This document shows, piece by piece, positions 25,783-35,025 of a stretch of 64,000 nt of DNA (position 1 is its first letter; every line of letters starts with the position of its first letter). Source of the stretch: CAZLGM01 sp964623625 (GTDB taxonomy: Bacteria > Desulfobacterota > Desulfobulbia > Desulfobulbales > Desulfocapsaceae); assembly GCA_964623625.1 (NCBI GenBank), contig CAZUUJ010000010.1, positions 3,714-67,713 of the forward strand, given 5' to 3'. The notes under the pieces are model-generated. The model did not search any database, was not told the origin of the DNA, and saw only the letters and a list, made by a program, of their open reading frames with translations. The position numbers were made by a program, and so were the translations under genes.

Positions 25783-26586
25783 TCATGTATTCTTTTGTAT
25801 TGTGTCCTCGTTTTTTAAAGCATTGATTATCTCCTGGAGTTCATACGCTCCGGTCAGCTGGAGAAAGATTTCTTCGAGTCGCCTGTTGTCTGCTCCACTG
25901 GTTTTGTTCCGCAGATTCTCCATGGTGCCGACTGCCTGAAGTCGACCGTTTACCAGAATACCGATGCGGTCGCACAGCTCTTCGGCAATTTCCAGTGAGT
26001 GGGTGGACAGGAGGATGGTACAGCCCTGTCTGGCCCTGCTCTTGAAGATTTCTTTGACGATTCGGGCAGATTTTGGATCCAGTCCGACCATTGGTTCGTC
26101 AACTATGATAAGCGGCTGCTCCAGCATGAGGATTGAGGCCATGATCAGCTTTTGCCGCATGCCGTGGGAATAGCCTTCGATCAGGTGATCCTTCCAGTCG
26201 GACAGGTCGAATAGTTGGAGATAGTGTCTGGCATTCTCACGAAAATCGACTACAGGGTCAAGCTCATACAAGCTGCCGATAAAGGATAAATATTCACTTC
26301 CGGTCAGCTTTTCATAAATGAATGGTCTGTCCGGGATATATCCCGTGATATTCTTGCAGACAGTCTGATTTGTCCTCAGATCGAGACCGCCGATCCGGAT
26401 ACGGCCACAGTCCGGAAGAAGCAGCCCTGCAAGCATCTTGATTGTGGTGGTCTTTCCGGCACCGTTGGGGCCGAGAAAGCCAAACAATTCACCACTGACC
26501 AATTCAAGATCGATATCATCGACCGCAGTGAAGGAACCAAATGTTTTCGTCAGTCCTCTAACTTCAAGAATGGGGGCGTTTTTCAT
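25783..26586 (-). CDS. ABC transporter ATP-binding protein
   Basis: This 267-residue nucleotide-binding subunit has Walker A GPNGAGKTT (near 38-46), signature YSHGMRQKL, Walker B PLIIVDEPMVGLDP and a switch His in STHSLE. The form is that of ABC-2 exporters (CcmA/NatA type). It should power the permease at 23854. The transglutaminase-like gene ends 36 bases upstream, so the cluster is likely one transcript. Confidence 0.94.
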   Translation of the reverse strand: MKNAPILEVRGLTKTFGSFTAVDDIDLELVSGELFGFLGPNGAGKTTTIKMLAGLLLPDCGRIRIGGLDLRTNQTVCKNITGYIPDRPFIYEKLTGSEYLSFIGSLYELDPVVDFRENARHYLQLFDLSDWKDHLIEGYSHGMRQKLIMASILMLEQPLIIVDEPMVGLDPKSARIVKEIFKSRARQGCTILLSTHSLEIAEELCDRIGILVNGRLQAVGTMENLRNKTSGADNRRLEEIFLQLTGAYELQEIINALKNEDTIQKNT

Positions 26587-26621
26587 GGTTTTTATGTGAA
26601 TGGGTAGACAATGATGTGTAA

Positions 26622-28097
26622 TTATCGCTCCTGATGTTGGGAGTGATCGTCACCGAGTATTTCAATGGCCAGTTGCCCCAGAAGACCGCCGATCCGCAGC
26701 TGTTCTTTCAGACCGCCTGTGATAAAACGGATATGGGTGAGATCGGCGGGTAGCTGACCCATTGTGGTATCCAGGCTGAGCCATCTGCCGTCAACACACA
26801 CCTCGTTCCAGGCATGATAATAAAAGCTGTTTTTATGGTAGGTGACCCCTGCAGCCAGCCGGGTTGGAATCCCTATGTTTCTGGCAAGTGCCGCAAACAG
26901 AGCAGCATGTTCATTGCAGTCACCAACACGATTGACAAGGGTGGTCAGAGCGTCGGGCAGCCCGACAACAGGTCGTTTCTGGATGTTGGTGTGGACCCAT
27001 TCGGCCAGCAACGTAACTTTACGAAGCGGATCAGTCTCCTTGCCGATGATCTGTTTGCTTAAAACTGAAATTTTTGGGTGATCAGCCTGAACAGTTGGTG
27101 TCGAGCCTAGTGCAGAACCATTTTGGGGGCAAGCTGTTGGTAATCGAGTACTGTTTTTTGCTGCCTTTTCGTTGCTGATTGTCAGGATATTGCCTGAAAG
27201 AGTCTGACGGCCGCCATCCATGTCAAAGGAGTCGAGTTCAGTCAATTGTAACCGGTATCGTATCGATTGACGGTTTTTCAACGACTCCATCTTTCCCGTT
27301 GGTTTCACCGACACGGCAGACAGCAGTTCACCTGAGGACTCATCCAGCCTGGTGGCCCTGAATTCGGGAGCGCTAATAAAAACAAACCCGACCGGGGACT
27401 GTTCTTTAACAACATTACCGTCATCATCAAGCCAGAAATTGATCCGGGTCCCCTGAACCCGCTCAAGAAACCGATGCAGATTAAACACCCGTTTGTTGAT
27501 CAGGATCTTCTCCCTGCCTTTATATTCAACGACTGATGATTTGCCGGTCAGGGTAATCGGATCAAACCGCGGGATTTGTATCTTATCGCCGATCTGCAGA
27601 TCGGTTTTCAGGAGGTAACCGCGTCTATTTGTGGGCAGCATGGGAGGATTCCGGAGAACAACAGTGTCTTTGATGACACTGTTGTTGGTCGTCAAGGTGA
27701 AATGAACCTGCCTGTTGTTGACAAACCCTTCACCATTCATCCGGTAAAAAGGGGAGTATAAGGCGACGCTGAACTTCTGCAGGTTGTTGGTTTCATCAAG
27801 TTGGGCTGAAAGGGAAAAATTGACGGGTTGACGTGTATCGAGAATGTTGAGGACCATAAATCCCTTCTGATCAATACGATAAGAAGAATCTTCATTGAAA
27901 CTGTAGCTCGATTGAACATATCCGATTTTTCTGTTCTGAAAATAGACTCCCTGAAACTCCTGGCGTGCAGCCCTTTCCAAAGCCTGTGTTTCTTTGATAT
28001 CCACACTGTCGACAAGAATATCCCGTTTGATCAGCAAAATGATCAGAACAAGCCAGAGAATGAAGATACCACTTTTGATGAGAGTTGAGCGGTTCAC
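26622..28097 (-). CDS. Membrane-anchored transglutaminase-like protein
   Basis: This 491-residue protein has one N-terminal membrane span (about 7-24), a long beta-rich region (about 40-340), and a C-terminal transglutaminase-like core. There the Cys of GDCNEHA, the His of YYHAWNEV and the Asp of SLDTTMGQ form the expected catalytic triad. Bacterial members usually act as proteases or peptidoglycan- or protein-modifying enzymes. Most of the chain should face the periplasm. It heads the cluster with an ABC ATPase and permease, which suggests its activity is coupled to export, but no substrate gene is seen. Confidence 0.88.
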   Translation of the reverse strand: MNRSTLIKSGIFILWLVLIILLIKRDILVDSVDIKETQALERAARQEFQGVYFQNRKIGYVQSSYSFNEDSSYRIDQKGFMVLNILDTRQPVNFSLSAQLDETNNLQKFSVALYSPFYRMNGEGFVNNRQVHFTLTTNNSVIKDTVVLRNPPMLPTNRRGYLLKTDLQIGDKIQIPRFDPITLTGKSSVVEYKGREKILINKRVFNLHRFLERVQGTRINFWLDDDGNVVKEQSPVGFVFISAPEFRATRLDESSGELLSAVSVKPTGKMESLKNRQSIRYRLQLTELDSFDMDGGRQTLSGNILTISNEKAAKNSTRLPTACPQNGSALGSTPTVQADHPKISVLSKQIIGKETDPLRKVTLLAEWVHTNIQKRPVVGLPDALTTLVNRVGDCNEHAALFAALARNIGIPTRLAAGVTYHKNSFYYHAWNEVCVDGRWLSLDTTMGQLPADLTHIRFITGGLKEQLRIGGLLGQLAIEILGDDHSQHQER

Positions 28098-28545
28098 AGG
28101 ACGCTGAATGTGAGGATAAGAGTTGTTGTCTATACCGGTTGATCGATAGTGTATGACAGTTGATCGTCGAAAAGAAGGGAAAAATGATGGAGAAAGTGGT
28201 TGAATACGTTTTTTTTGTTGAAGTTGACAACTTTAAATTGCTAAACTAGCAAACTTTCACTACCCGTATTGACAGCAGCCGGTTCACCGCTTACAGATAA
28301 GCAATTCAGGTTCAAGGCTATCTGAAGGTTGAGTCCAGATTGACAACAGCACTTGGACAAGCGGAATAGGTATGCGTGACCGGGCTGGTTCTGTTTACGG
28401 GCCAGGGAATACTCAAAGAGAGCAATAGAAAAGCAATGGTTTTTCACAGGTTCTCAGCAATTATTGGTTGTAGAATCAAGCAGGGAATGATCTAAACGAC
28501 GAGAAACGGTATCAACCGTACTAGAGACGAATTTAACTTTTTGGA
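28098..28545. other. Divergent spacer before ilvC
   Basis: No gene or RNA is recognised. A small ACGGT-ATCA-ACCGT hairpin lies at 28506-28519, 36 bases before the ilvC start. No T-box or leucine-leader structure was found. Confidence 0.4.
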
Positions 28546-28554
28546 GTGACTGGA

Positions 28555-30030
28555 ATGGACGTAACATTTGAAACGGATGTTTTTGAAACAGAAATAATCA
28601 AGCTTGCAGATACGGAAGAAATGATCGTCCGCGGCGGCCGGGATAAATTCAACCTGCTCCCCAAAGCCTTTGAAGGAATCAAGCAGATCGGCGTAATCGG
28701 CTGGGGGTCTCAGGGGCCTGCCCAGGCCCAGAATCTCAGAGATTCGCTGGAAGGAACCGATATTAAAGTAAAAATCGGTTTACGGGAAGGGTCAGGTTCG
28801 ATGGCGGCCGCAAGAGAGGCCGGTTTCACCGAATCAAATGGTACTCTGGGTGAAATGTATGAGGTTATCGGTGAATCCGAAATGGTCCTTCTGTTGATTT
28901 CCGATGCCGCCCAAGTGGAGAATTATCAACAGATTTTCAGCCACCTTAAGGATGGCGCCACCCTCGGTTTGTCACATGGATTCCTGCTGGGTCACCTGGA
29001 AAGCGTAGGTGAGTACTTTCCGAAGAATATCAATGTGATCGGTGTCTGTCCCAAAGGAATGGGGCCTTCGGTTCGCAGGCTCTATGTCCAAGGGAAAGAA
29101 ATCAATGGAGCCGGCATCAATTCCAGTTTTGCCGTTGAGCAGGACATCGACGGCAGGGCGATAAATCAGGCAATCGGCTGGGCCATTGGTGTCGGAGCTC
29201 CCTATCTCTTCAAAACAACCTTGGGGATGGAATTTCGCAGTGACATTTTCGGTGAGCGTGGGATTCTGCTTGGAGCCGTTCATGGTCTTGTCGAGGCAAT
29301 CTACCGCCGCTATGTCATGGAACAGGGAATGGATGAAGCCGAAGCGTTTATGGCCACTGTTGAGAATGTTACCGGGCCGATCAGTAAAACGATTTCTCAC
29401 GAAGGAATTTTGGCCCTGTATGAGAAACTGGACGAAAACGGCAAACAGGTTTTTGAAAAAATATACTCCGCCTCATACGGTCCGGCCTTTGACATCCTGA
29501 TGGAGATCTATGACGAGGTTTCTTCGGGCAATGAGATTCGTTCCGTTGTCATGGCGGGACGCCGGTTCGACAGATATCCCATGGGTAAAATCGATGGCAC
29601 CAAAATGTGGCAGGTCGGCGAAAAAGTCCGTGCTGCAAGGTCTGGTGATCCGGAGGTCGATCCCTTTACAGCCGGAGTCTATTGTGCCGTGATGATGGCC
29701 CAGATCGATCTGCTCATGGAGCGCAATCACTGCTTGAGTGAGGTGTGCAACGAATCGGTCATTGAAGCGGTAGACTCACTCAACCCGTATATGCATTTTA
29801 AAGGCGTAGCCTATATGGTTGACAACTGTTCTACCACAGCCAGGCTGGGTTCAAGGAAATGGGCTCCCCGTTTCGAATACAATATTTCCCAACAGGGATT
29901 CTATGCCTACGACAACGATGAGGCAGTTGATAAGGAACTGATAAAAGCGTTCAAGGATCATACGGTTCATGGCGCATTAAATACCTGTCTCACACTGCGC
30001 CCAGCCGTTGATATCTCGTTGACCGAGTAA
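28555..30030 (+). CDS. ilvC: Ketol-acid reductoisomerase, class II (long form)
   Basis: IlvC converts acetolactate or acetohydroxybutyrate to dihydroxy acids in valine, leucine and isoleucine synthesis, using NADPH and Mg2+. The Rossmann motif GWGSQGPAQAQNLRDSL and the CPKGMGP block are clear, and the metal-site region FRSDIFGERGILLGAVHG is followed by a duplicated C-terminal knotted domain. At about 490 residues it is the long (class II) form seen in Escherichia coli and plants; many Desulfobacterota carry the short form of about 330 residues (general knowledge). The ATG at 28555 has GGAG eight bases upstream and is preferred to a GTG at 28546. maf overlaps its stop by one base. Confidence 0.95.
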   Translation: MDVTFETDVFETEIIKLADTEEMIVRGGRDKFNLLPKAFEGIKQIGVIGWGSQGPAQAQNLRDSLEGTDIKVKIGLREGSGSMAAAREAGFTESNGTLGEMYEVIGESEMVLLLISDAAQVENYQQIFSHLKDGATLGLSHGFLLGHLESVGEYFPKNINVIGVCPKGMGPSVRRLYVQGKEINGAGINSSFAVEQDIDGRAINQAIGWAIGVGAPYLFKTTLGMEFRSDIFGERGILLGAVHGLVEAIYRRYVMEQGMDEAEAFMATVENVTGPISKTISHEGILALYEKLDENGKQVFEKIYSASYGPAFDILMEIYDEVSSGNEIRSVVMAGRRFDRYPMGKIDGTKMWQVGEKVRAARSGDPEVDPFTAGVYCAVMMAQIDLLMERNHCLSEVCNESVIEAVDSLNPYMHFKGVAYMVDNCSTTARLGSRKWAPRFEYNISQQGFYAYDNDEAVDKELIKAFKDHTVHGALNTCLTLRPAVDISLTE

Positions 30031-30629
30031 TGGCAGGAATCTTCACCTGTAAAAAAGAACTTGTCCTGGCTTCCGGGTCGCCCAGACGGCAGAGCTTCTT
30101 CCGGGAGCTGGGACTTTCCTTTACTATCCACCTTGCAGATATTGACGAATCACCAAGACCGGAAGAATCTCCTCTTGGTTTCGTTGGAAGAATGGCCCGC
30201 GAGAAAGCGGGCACTGTCATGCCCCTTTATCCTTCTGCCTGGATTATTGCCGCCGATACGGTCGTCAGCATGGGCAGGGATATCCTCGGAAAACCTGGCG
30301 ATGCCGGCCAAGCTTATCAAATGTTGCGGAAGCTCTCGGCAGAAACTCACACTGTTTTAACGGGAGTCTGCCTCGGTTGTCAGGAGGAACAGGTCATTGA
30401 GCAGTTCTCCGTTACAACCGATGTGACCTTCACAAAACTCTCCGATGAGGTGATAACCCGCTATATCAAAACAAACGAGCCATTTGATAAAGCCGGCGGA
30501 TACGGTATCCAGGGATTGGGAGCTTTTCTGGTTACCGAGATTGCCGGTTCCTATTCCAATGTGGTCGGGTTGCCGCTGACCCAGACAATCACTCTGCTTC
30601 AACGCCATAAGATCATTGTTCCCGGATAG
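30030..30629 (+). CDS. maf: Maf-type nucleoside triphosphate pyrophosphatase
   Basis: Maf proteins hydrolyse non-canonical or pyrimidine nucleoside triphosphates to monophosphates and are linked to control of septum formation. The 199-residue sequence has the signature LASGSPRRQ (residues 13-21), the catalytic block AADTVVS with its Asp near 74, and DKAGGYGIQG near 150. The ATG overlaps the ilvC stop (TAATG), indicating translational coupling. No metabolic link to ilvC is obvious. Substrate preference is not assigned. Confidence 0.94.
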   Translation: MAGIFTCKKELVLASGSPRRQSFFRELGLSFTIHLADIDESPRPEESPLGFVGRMAREKAGTVMPLYPSAWIIAADTVVSMGRDILGKPGDAGQAYQMLRKLSAETHTVLTGVCLGCQEEQVIEQFSVTTDVTFTKLSDEVITRYIKTNEPFDKAGGYGIQGLGAFLVTEIAGSYSNVVGLPLTQTITLLQRHKIIVPG

Positions 30630-31010
30630 AGGTCGAACGAACCGGGTTTCTAATGAACTTCAGTTAAAGACCCAATTCAAAGAAGCAATTAATTTGTCGG
30701 CAATATTAGAGTGTTGGCTCTTGTGCAGGAGCCCACGTCTTCGGGTTATTTGTGAGAAATCCGGACTGATCAGCACCGGAGCGCTTAAGTCAAGTTATAC
30801 ATATCTTGAGCTTCAGCCTGCCAGGAAAGCAAAAGTCAAATTTGATACGGGTCTTTTTTCAGCCTGTCAGTAGGTGAATCGGGTTCTGAAAAAAAGATTA
30901 AGGTAGTGTTTTTCTTGACTTTTGTTGTTTTCGTGTGGTACTCCGTTTAAAGAAGATCAGAGGAAGATACGTTATTGGCAGGATTCGATTATTTATCAAT
31001 GCAGTGAACG
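30630..31010. other. Spacer with no recognised feature
   Basis: An 85-codon open frame here has no family resemblance and no convincing start, and is not called. A TTGACT at 30915 might be a -35 box for the sugar transferase gene, but the -10 region is poor. Confidence 0.35.
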
Positions 31011-32393
31011 ATGCCCTATTTATTTCAGAAATATTACCCGATGAGAAGCATCGTTTTTATTACCGGTGAGACTCTGTTAATCATTTTTTCACTGCTTGCC
31101 GTCAACAGTTTCTTTGAAGGCGTATCTATTTCCTATCCCCATTTTTGGAAAATTGTTCAACAGGTTTTGCTGGTCACCATTGTTTTTCAAACCTGTCTCT
31201 ACATGTTCGATCTATACGATTTAAGCAATGATATCTCAATCGCGGAAACCGCTAACAGAATCACCCTGGCTTTTGGCGTCGGATGTATCATCCTTGGTAT
31301 TGTCTACTTCACACTGCCCTCTGTTATTATTTCGACAAAGGTGTTCTGGAGTGGTTATCTGGTTATTTTTGTTACGATACTGATCTGGCGAGGGGCCTAT
31401 TATCTAATATTGCGGAGAAAATTGTTCGGTCAATCCGTCATCATCGTCGGCACCGGAAAGCTGGCATCCGATGTGACCAGAGTTATCGAAGCAAGACACG
31501 ATTCCTGTTATGTCATCCACGGCTTTGTAGGTGATGTTGAACCGGAATACAACCCCGATGGTATCAAGGTATACAAAAAACTAGAAGATGCCTTTCGGTC
31601 GAAACAGTCAAAGAATATCAATCGCATTGTGGTGGCTCTTGATGATCGTCGGGGTGTTATGCCAACGGAATCGCTGCTGAAATACAGGCTGGCCGGCATG
31701 AGAATAGAGCATGGTGTCAGTTTTTACGAACGGGCAACCGGCCGGATTCTCGTCAAGTGGCTTGATCCTTCCGGCATTATTTTTTCAGAAGGTTTTGAGC
31801 TTCGCCGTGCCCATTCCTGGATAAAGCGGGTAATCGATATTGTGGCGGCCTGCGTTATCCTTGTTGTCGGATTTCCGGTTATTCTCCTGACGTCGCTGCT
31901 GATTAAACTGGACTCACCGGGGACGGTTTTCTATATCCAGGAAAGAGTCGGCCAGGCAAACAGTGTTTTTCGCTTGATTAAATTTCGGTCGATGAAGGAA
32001 AATGCTGAAAAGGAAGGGGCGGTCTGGGCAAAAGAAGATGATGACCGGATAACCCGACTGGGAAGTTTTATACGAAAGACGAGAATTGACGAACTTCCCC
32101 AGATGTGGAATGTATTTAAAGGGGAAATGAGCCTGGTTGGACCCCGCCCGGAGCGTCCTGTCTTTGTCGATCAGCTGTCCAAGACTATTCCCTACTATTC
32201 GATCAGGCATAATGTGAAACCGGGCATTACAGGTTGGGCTCAGGTCTGGTATCCATACGGTGCCTCTGAAAAAGACGCCCTGGAAAAACTGGAATTTGAT
32301 CTGTATTATATGAAGAACTTTTCAATAGCCATGGATTTGGTGATCATCCTCAAAACCATTAAAACGGTTTTATTTCAAAAAGGAGCGCGATAA
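31011..32393 (+). CDS. Polyprenyl glycosylphosphotransferase (EpsB/PEP-CTERM-associated type)
   Basis: This 460-residue membrane enzyme should transfer a sugar-1-phosphate to undecaprenyl phosphate to start exopolysaccharide assembly. It has about four N-terminal spans (15-145), a Rossmann-like CoA-binding region (VIIVGTGKLA, near 143), a fifth span, and the C-terminal catalytic bacterial sugar transferase domain with KFRSM, TRIDELPQ.WNV and GPRPERP. This layout is that of the sugar transferase family associated with PEP-CTERM/EpsH exopolysaccharide clusters. No other polysaccharide or PEP-CTERM gene is present nearby, so it is an orphan here. The ATG at 31011 is the natural start. Confidence 0.9.
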   Translation: MPYLFQKYYPMRSIVFITGETLLIIFSLLAVNSFFEGVSISYPHFWKIVQQVLLVTIVFQTCLYMFDLYDLSNDISIAETANRITLAFGVGCIILGIVYFTLPSVIISTKVFWSGYLVIFVTILIWRGAYYLILRRKLFGQSVIIVGTGKLASDVTRVIEARHDSCYVIHGFVGDVEPEYNPDGIKVYKKLEDAFRSKQSKNINRIVVALDDRRGVMPTESLLKYRLAGMRIEHGVSFYERATGRILVKWLDPSGIIFSEGFELRRAHSWIKRVIDIVAACVILVVGFPVILLTSLLIKLDSPGTVFYIQERVGQANSVFRLIKFRSMKENAEKEGAVWAKEDDDRITRLGSFIRKTRIDELPQMWNVFKGEMSLVGPRPERPVFVDQLSKTIPYYSIRHNVKPGITGWAQVWYPYGASEKDALEKLEFDLYYMKNFSIAMDLVIILKTIKTVLFQKGAR

Positions 32394-32475
32394 CATTTTG
32401 TGGCAGTATCGCAAACCTGAAGTTGTCTGATAGACAGTCGGAGTTCCCGGCACTAAGCGGATTGGGAGTAAGCAT

Positions 32476-35025
32476 ATGACGGTTCCAACCATAGACCAGG
32501 AAGCCTTGCAGGTCTTGCGTAATTTTAACGCAGCGGTTTCAACTGTTCGTCTCTATCCGGAAAATGCTCCACAGGTGAAGAAGTCCATTGAGAAAGCTTT
32601 TCGTGAAATGGAGCTGTATGTCCTTAAAAACGGTGAGTTCAGCTTTGGGTACGATTCTGACAAACCGATCCTTTGCCTGGAGTTGTTTTTTCCTGAAAAA
32701 CCGGAAAAAGTTGATGAATTTCCCGTATTCAATCATCTAAAGCTGCTCGGTCTGCCAAATGCACTGTTTACCAAATCCATAGACAGAGAACAGTTTGGAA
32801 AAATAGTTCAGGTGTTTACTACCAGTGTGAAGGAGATTGAACAATCCGGTGGTAGCAAAGCTTTTATTCAGGCCCTTGAGGTGAGCATGTTTTTTCCTGA
32901 TTCTCTGGAAGACCCGGTAGAGGTGCAGGCGGAGATGGAACGGGAATATGGCCGGCAGAAAACTGCTGTTATCGAAGTTCCGGACCAGTTTTTACTCTTC
33001 CTGTACGGTAAGCAAAAAAATCCACGCGTTCCGCAGAATCTTAGAAAACTCTTTGAATCCCCCAATAAGGCAATGGCCGTTACCGCATCATCCATTGCCC
33101 GTCTGCTGAAAGGAATGCAAAGGGGAAAAAATCTGATTTCGCCCATTTTCCCACAGGTTCTCTCACGGGTCGACCAGCTACTGCCACCGGAACATAAACA
33201 CACGGTGGCTGTCAATACAGCCTCTTTCCTTTCCCGAGGTCTTAAGGCTCCCGCTCTTTGTGTATTGATATCTCAACAATATTCTACCGAATTCGGCCGG
33301 GATTTATATCTTGCCCTTGTCCATCTATTAACTCATGAAACATTTGTCCAGGTTGTCAGATTGTTTGAGCAGCAAACCGGCAAAACCGGTAAAGGTTCAT
33401 CTTTGGACAAGGAAGCATCAAAACTTCTTGTCGACAGTTACAACAGGCTCATGGAGACAAAGAGGGGCAAACAGTTTGCTGCTGCCCGTAAGGTTGATTC
33501 GCTGATGAGGCAGAAAGAAAAACAGCAACGTCAACAACGGACTCAGATGGGTGTTGAATCGTTGTTGAAAGGGAATATCAGACAACTGCAGAGCACAGAA
33601 TTCCTCGGTGCTCTACCGAAGGCGATAGAGACTTTTATGACCCAGCATCAGGACGAAAATCTTGATACTGTCATCGAGCAACTGACCGACGCATCGAACC
33701 AGGACACCACCATGCCCGAATATCTTGTTCAGGGATTGCTCATCATTGCTGATAAATGTATTGAACATAAAAACTGGCACCACATCGATCAGCTGATGCC
33801 ACCTTTGCTGGATTGGGTGAAAACAACCGACACCATGAATGATTTCTACAAAAAGGCTGTCCGCTGTCTACAGACTTTTGCCATTGAAGGGTGGAGATTG
33901 GAACGCAACGAGTGGCCTGATCAAGTAGCAGCATCATTTTATGCGATACGAACGGGCCGGCAGGTCAAACCTGCTGATATCGTTGAACAGATTGCTATAA
34001 GCCAGGATACAAATTTTAACGCTGATCTTTATTCCAACCAATTGAAGGAGTTTTTTCTGGATAGTGATGATACCCGGATTCGCAGACGCCTGATGCATCA
34101 AGGGATCTCCGGTGGGCGGATTGTGCTGCAGGCTCTGCTTGATTCAGATCAGACGGCGTCCCGTCTGGTATTGCTGGACTTGCTGACAGACCTGGACGGT
34201 TTTACACCGCAGGTTGTACTTGAACGGATAAATAACCCAATGCCGTGGTATAACAAGCGCAACCTGATCAAATTAATCAGCGAGACGGGTGATGAACACC
34301 ATATTAAAAATATTATACCGTTTTTAAACTATGACAATGAGCGAGTTCAGCAGGAGGCATTGTCATGTATTTATAAGATAAGCGGCACTAATAAGAAAAA
34401 GCATCTGCTGGCAGCTCTTCCTCATACAGGCATCGACATTCGTTCACAGGTGGTCAAGGCATTGTTGCCCTTCGCCGATGAAGAAGTCGCAGACTGCCTG
34501 ATTCAACTGCTTGAGGAAAGGCACAGTTTTGCGAAGGCGATGAATGATGAACTGGTTATCCACATCTGTGAAGGGCTGAGCCGTTCGTTGTCCGTCAAGG
34601 CGCTCAAGCCTTTGAATGTATTGATGGAAGAAATACGGAAGAAAGAGGTTTACTATCAGAAGGATGCTGTTTTTCGCGCTGCCAGAAATGCTGTCCACCA
34701 GATTGAATCTCATGATCAGCGTGTAAAAAAACAGCATGCCCAAGTTCAGAAAGTAAGGAGGCAGGCCACGAAACAAGCGGCAATGATCAAATCAACCACC
34801 TTGCTGGAAAAGAAAAAGACAGAGCCTGAAAGAGTCGATGATAACAATCTGTTGGAACAGCTTCTGGCCCGCGGTGAACAGGATAAAGCCAAAAAGCTGT
34901 TGATGAAGATGATCATCGAAGCGGCACGAAAAAACAGTTTTCCAGTGCCGAAGGTTTCCGCCAGCAGCTCATTGAAGCAGATCCTATGGCGTTACAGGAG
35001 ATCATTAAAGCTGCCGAGATCATAG
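32476..35025 (+). CDS. Large HEAT-repeat-like helical protein
   Basis: This 849-residue cytoplasmic protein has no signal peptide or membrane span. The N-terminus (about 1-110) carries an AVSTVRLYPENAPQV block like those found in some signalling proteins of related bacteria. The middle is helical, and residues about 560-740 contain HEAT-like repeats (for example IIPFLNYDNERVQQEALSC and LLPFADEEVADCLIQLL). The C-terminus is a charged coiled coil (about 740-830). HEAT arrays usually serve as scaffolds. It overlaps the next gene by 40 bases, so the two are translated together. ATG 32476 is used, with a weak site upstream (GGGAGTAAGC). No function can be assigned. Confidence 0.82.
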   Translation: MTVPTIDQEALQVLRNFNAAVSTVRLYPENAPQVKKSIEKAFREMELYVLKNGEFSFGYDSDKPILCLELFFPEKPEKVDEFPVFNHLKLLGLPNALFTKSIDREQFGKIVQVFTTSVKEIEQSGGSKAFIQALEVSMFFPDSLEDPVEVQAEMEREYGRQKTAVIEVPDQFLLFLYGKQKNPRVPQNLRKLFESPNKAMAVTASSIARLLKGMQRGKNLISPIFPQVLSRVDQLLPPEHKHTVAVNTASFLSRGLKAPALCVLISQQYSTEFGRDLYLALVHLLTHETFVQVVRLFEQQTGKTGKGSSLDKEASKLLVDSYNRLMETKRGKQFAAARKVDSLMRQKEKQQRQQRTQMGVESLLKGNIRQLQSTEFLGALPKAIETFMTQHQDENLDTVIEQLTDASNQDTTMPEYLVQGLLIIADKCIEHKNWHHIDQLMPPLLDWVKTTDTMNDFYKKAVRCLQTFAIEGWRLERNEWPDQVAASFYAIRTGRQVKPADIVEQIAISQDTNFNADLYSNQLKEFFLDSDDTRIRRRLMHQGISGGRIVLQALLDSDQTASRLVLLDLLTDLDGFTPQVVLERINNPMPWYNKRNLIKLISETGDEHHIKNIIPFLNYDNERVQQEALSCIYKISGTNKKKHLLAALPHTGIDIRSQVVKALLPFADEEVADCLIQLLEERHSFAKAMNDELVIHICEGLSRSLSVKALKPLNVLMEEIRKKEVYYQKDAVFRAARNAVHQIESHDQRVKKQHAQVQKVRRQATKQAAMIKSTTLLEKKKTEPERVDDNNLLEQLLARGEQDKAKKLLMKMIIEAARKNSFPVPKVSASSSLKQILWRYRRSLKLPRS

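Noticed and set aside
28241..28447. Leftward frame of 68 codons before ilvC
   Set aside because: No start signal and no recognised sequence.
28098..28545. Leader peptide or T-box before ilvC
   Set aside because: Only a tiny hairpin (28506-28519) is present; no leucine- or valine-rich leader or T-box sequence was seen.
30616..30873. Frame of 85 codons after maf
   Set aside because: No ribosome site, no family match and mixed composition; it overlaps the maf end.
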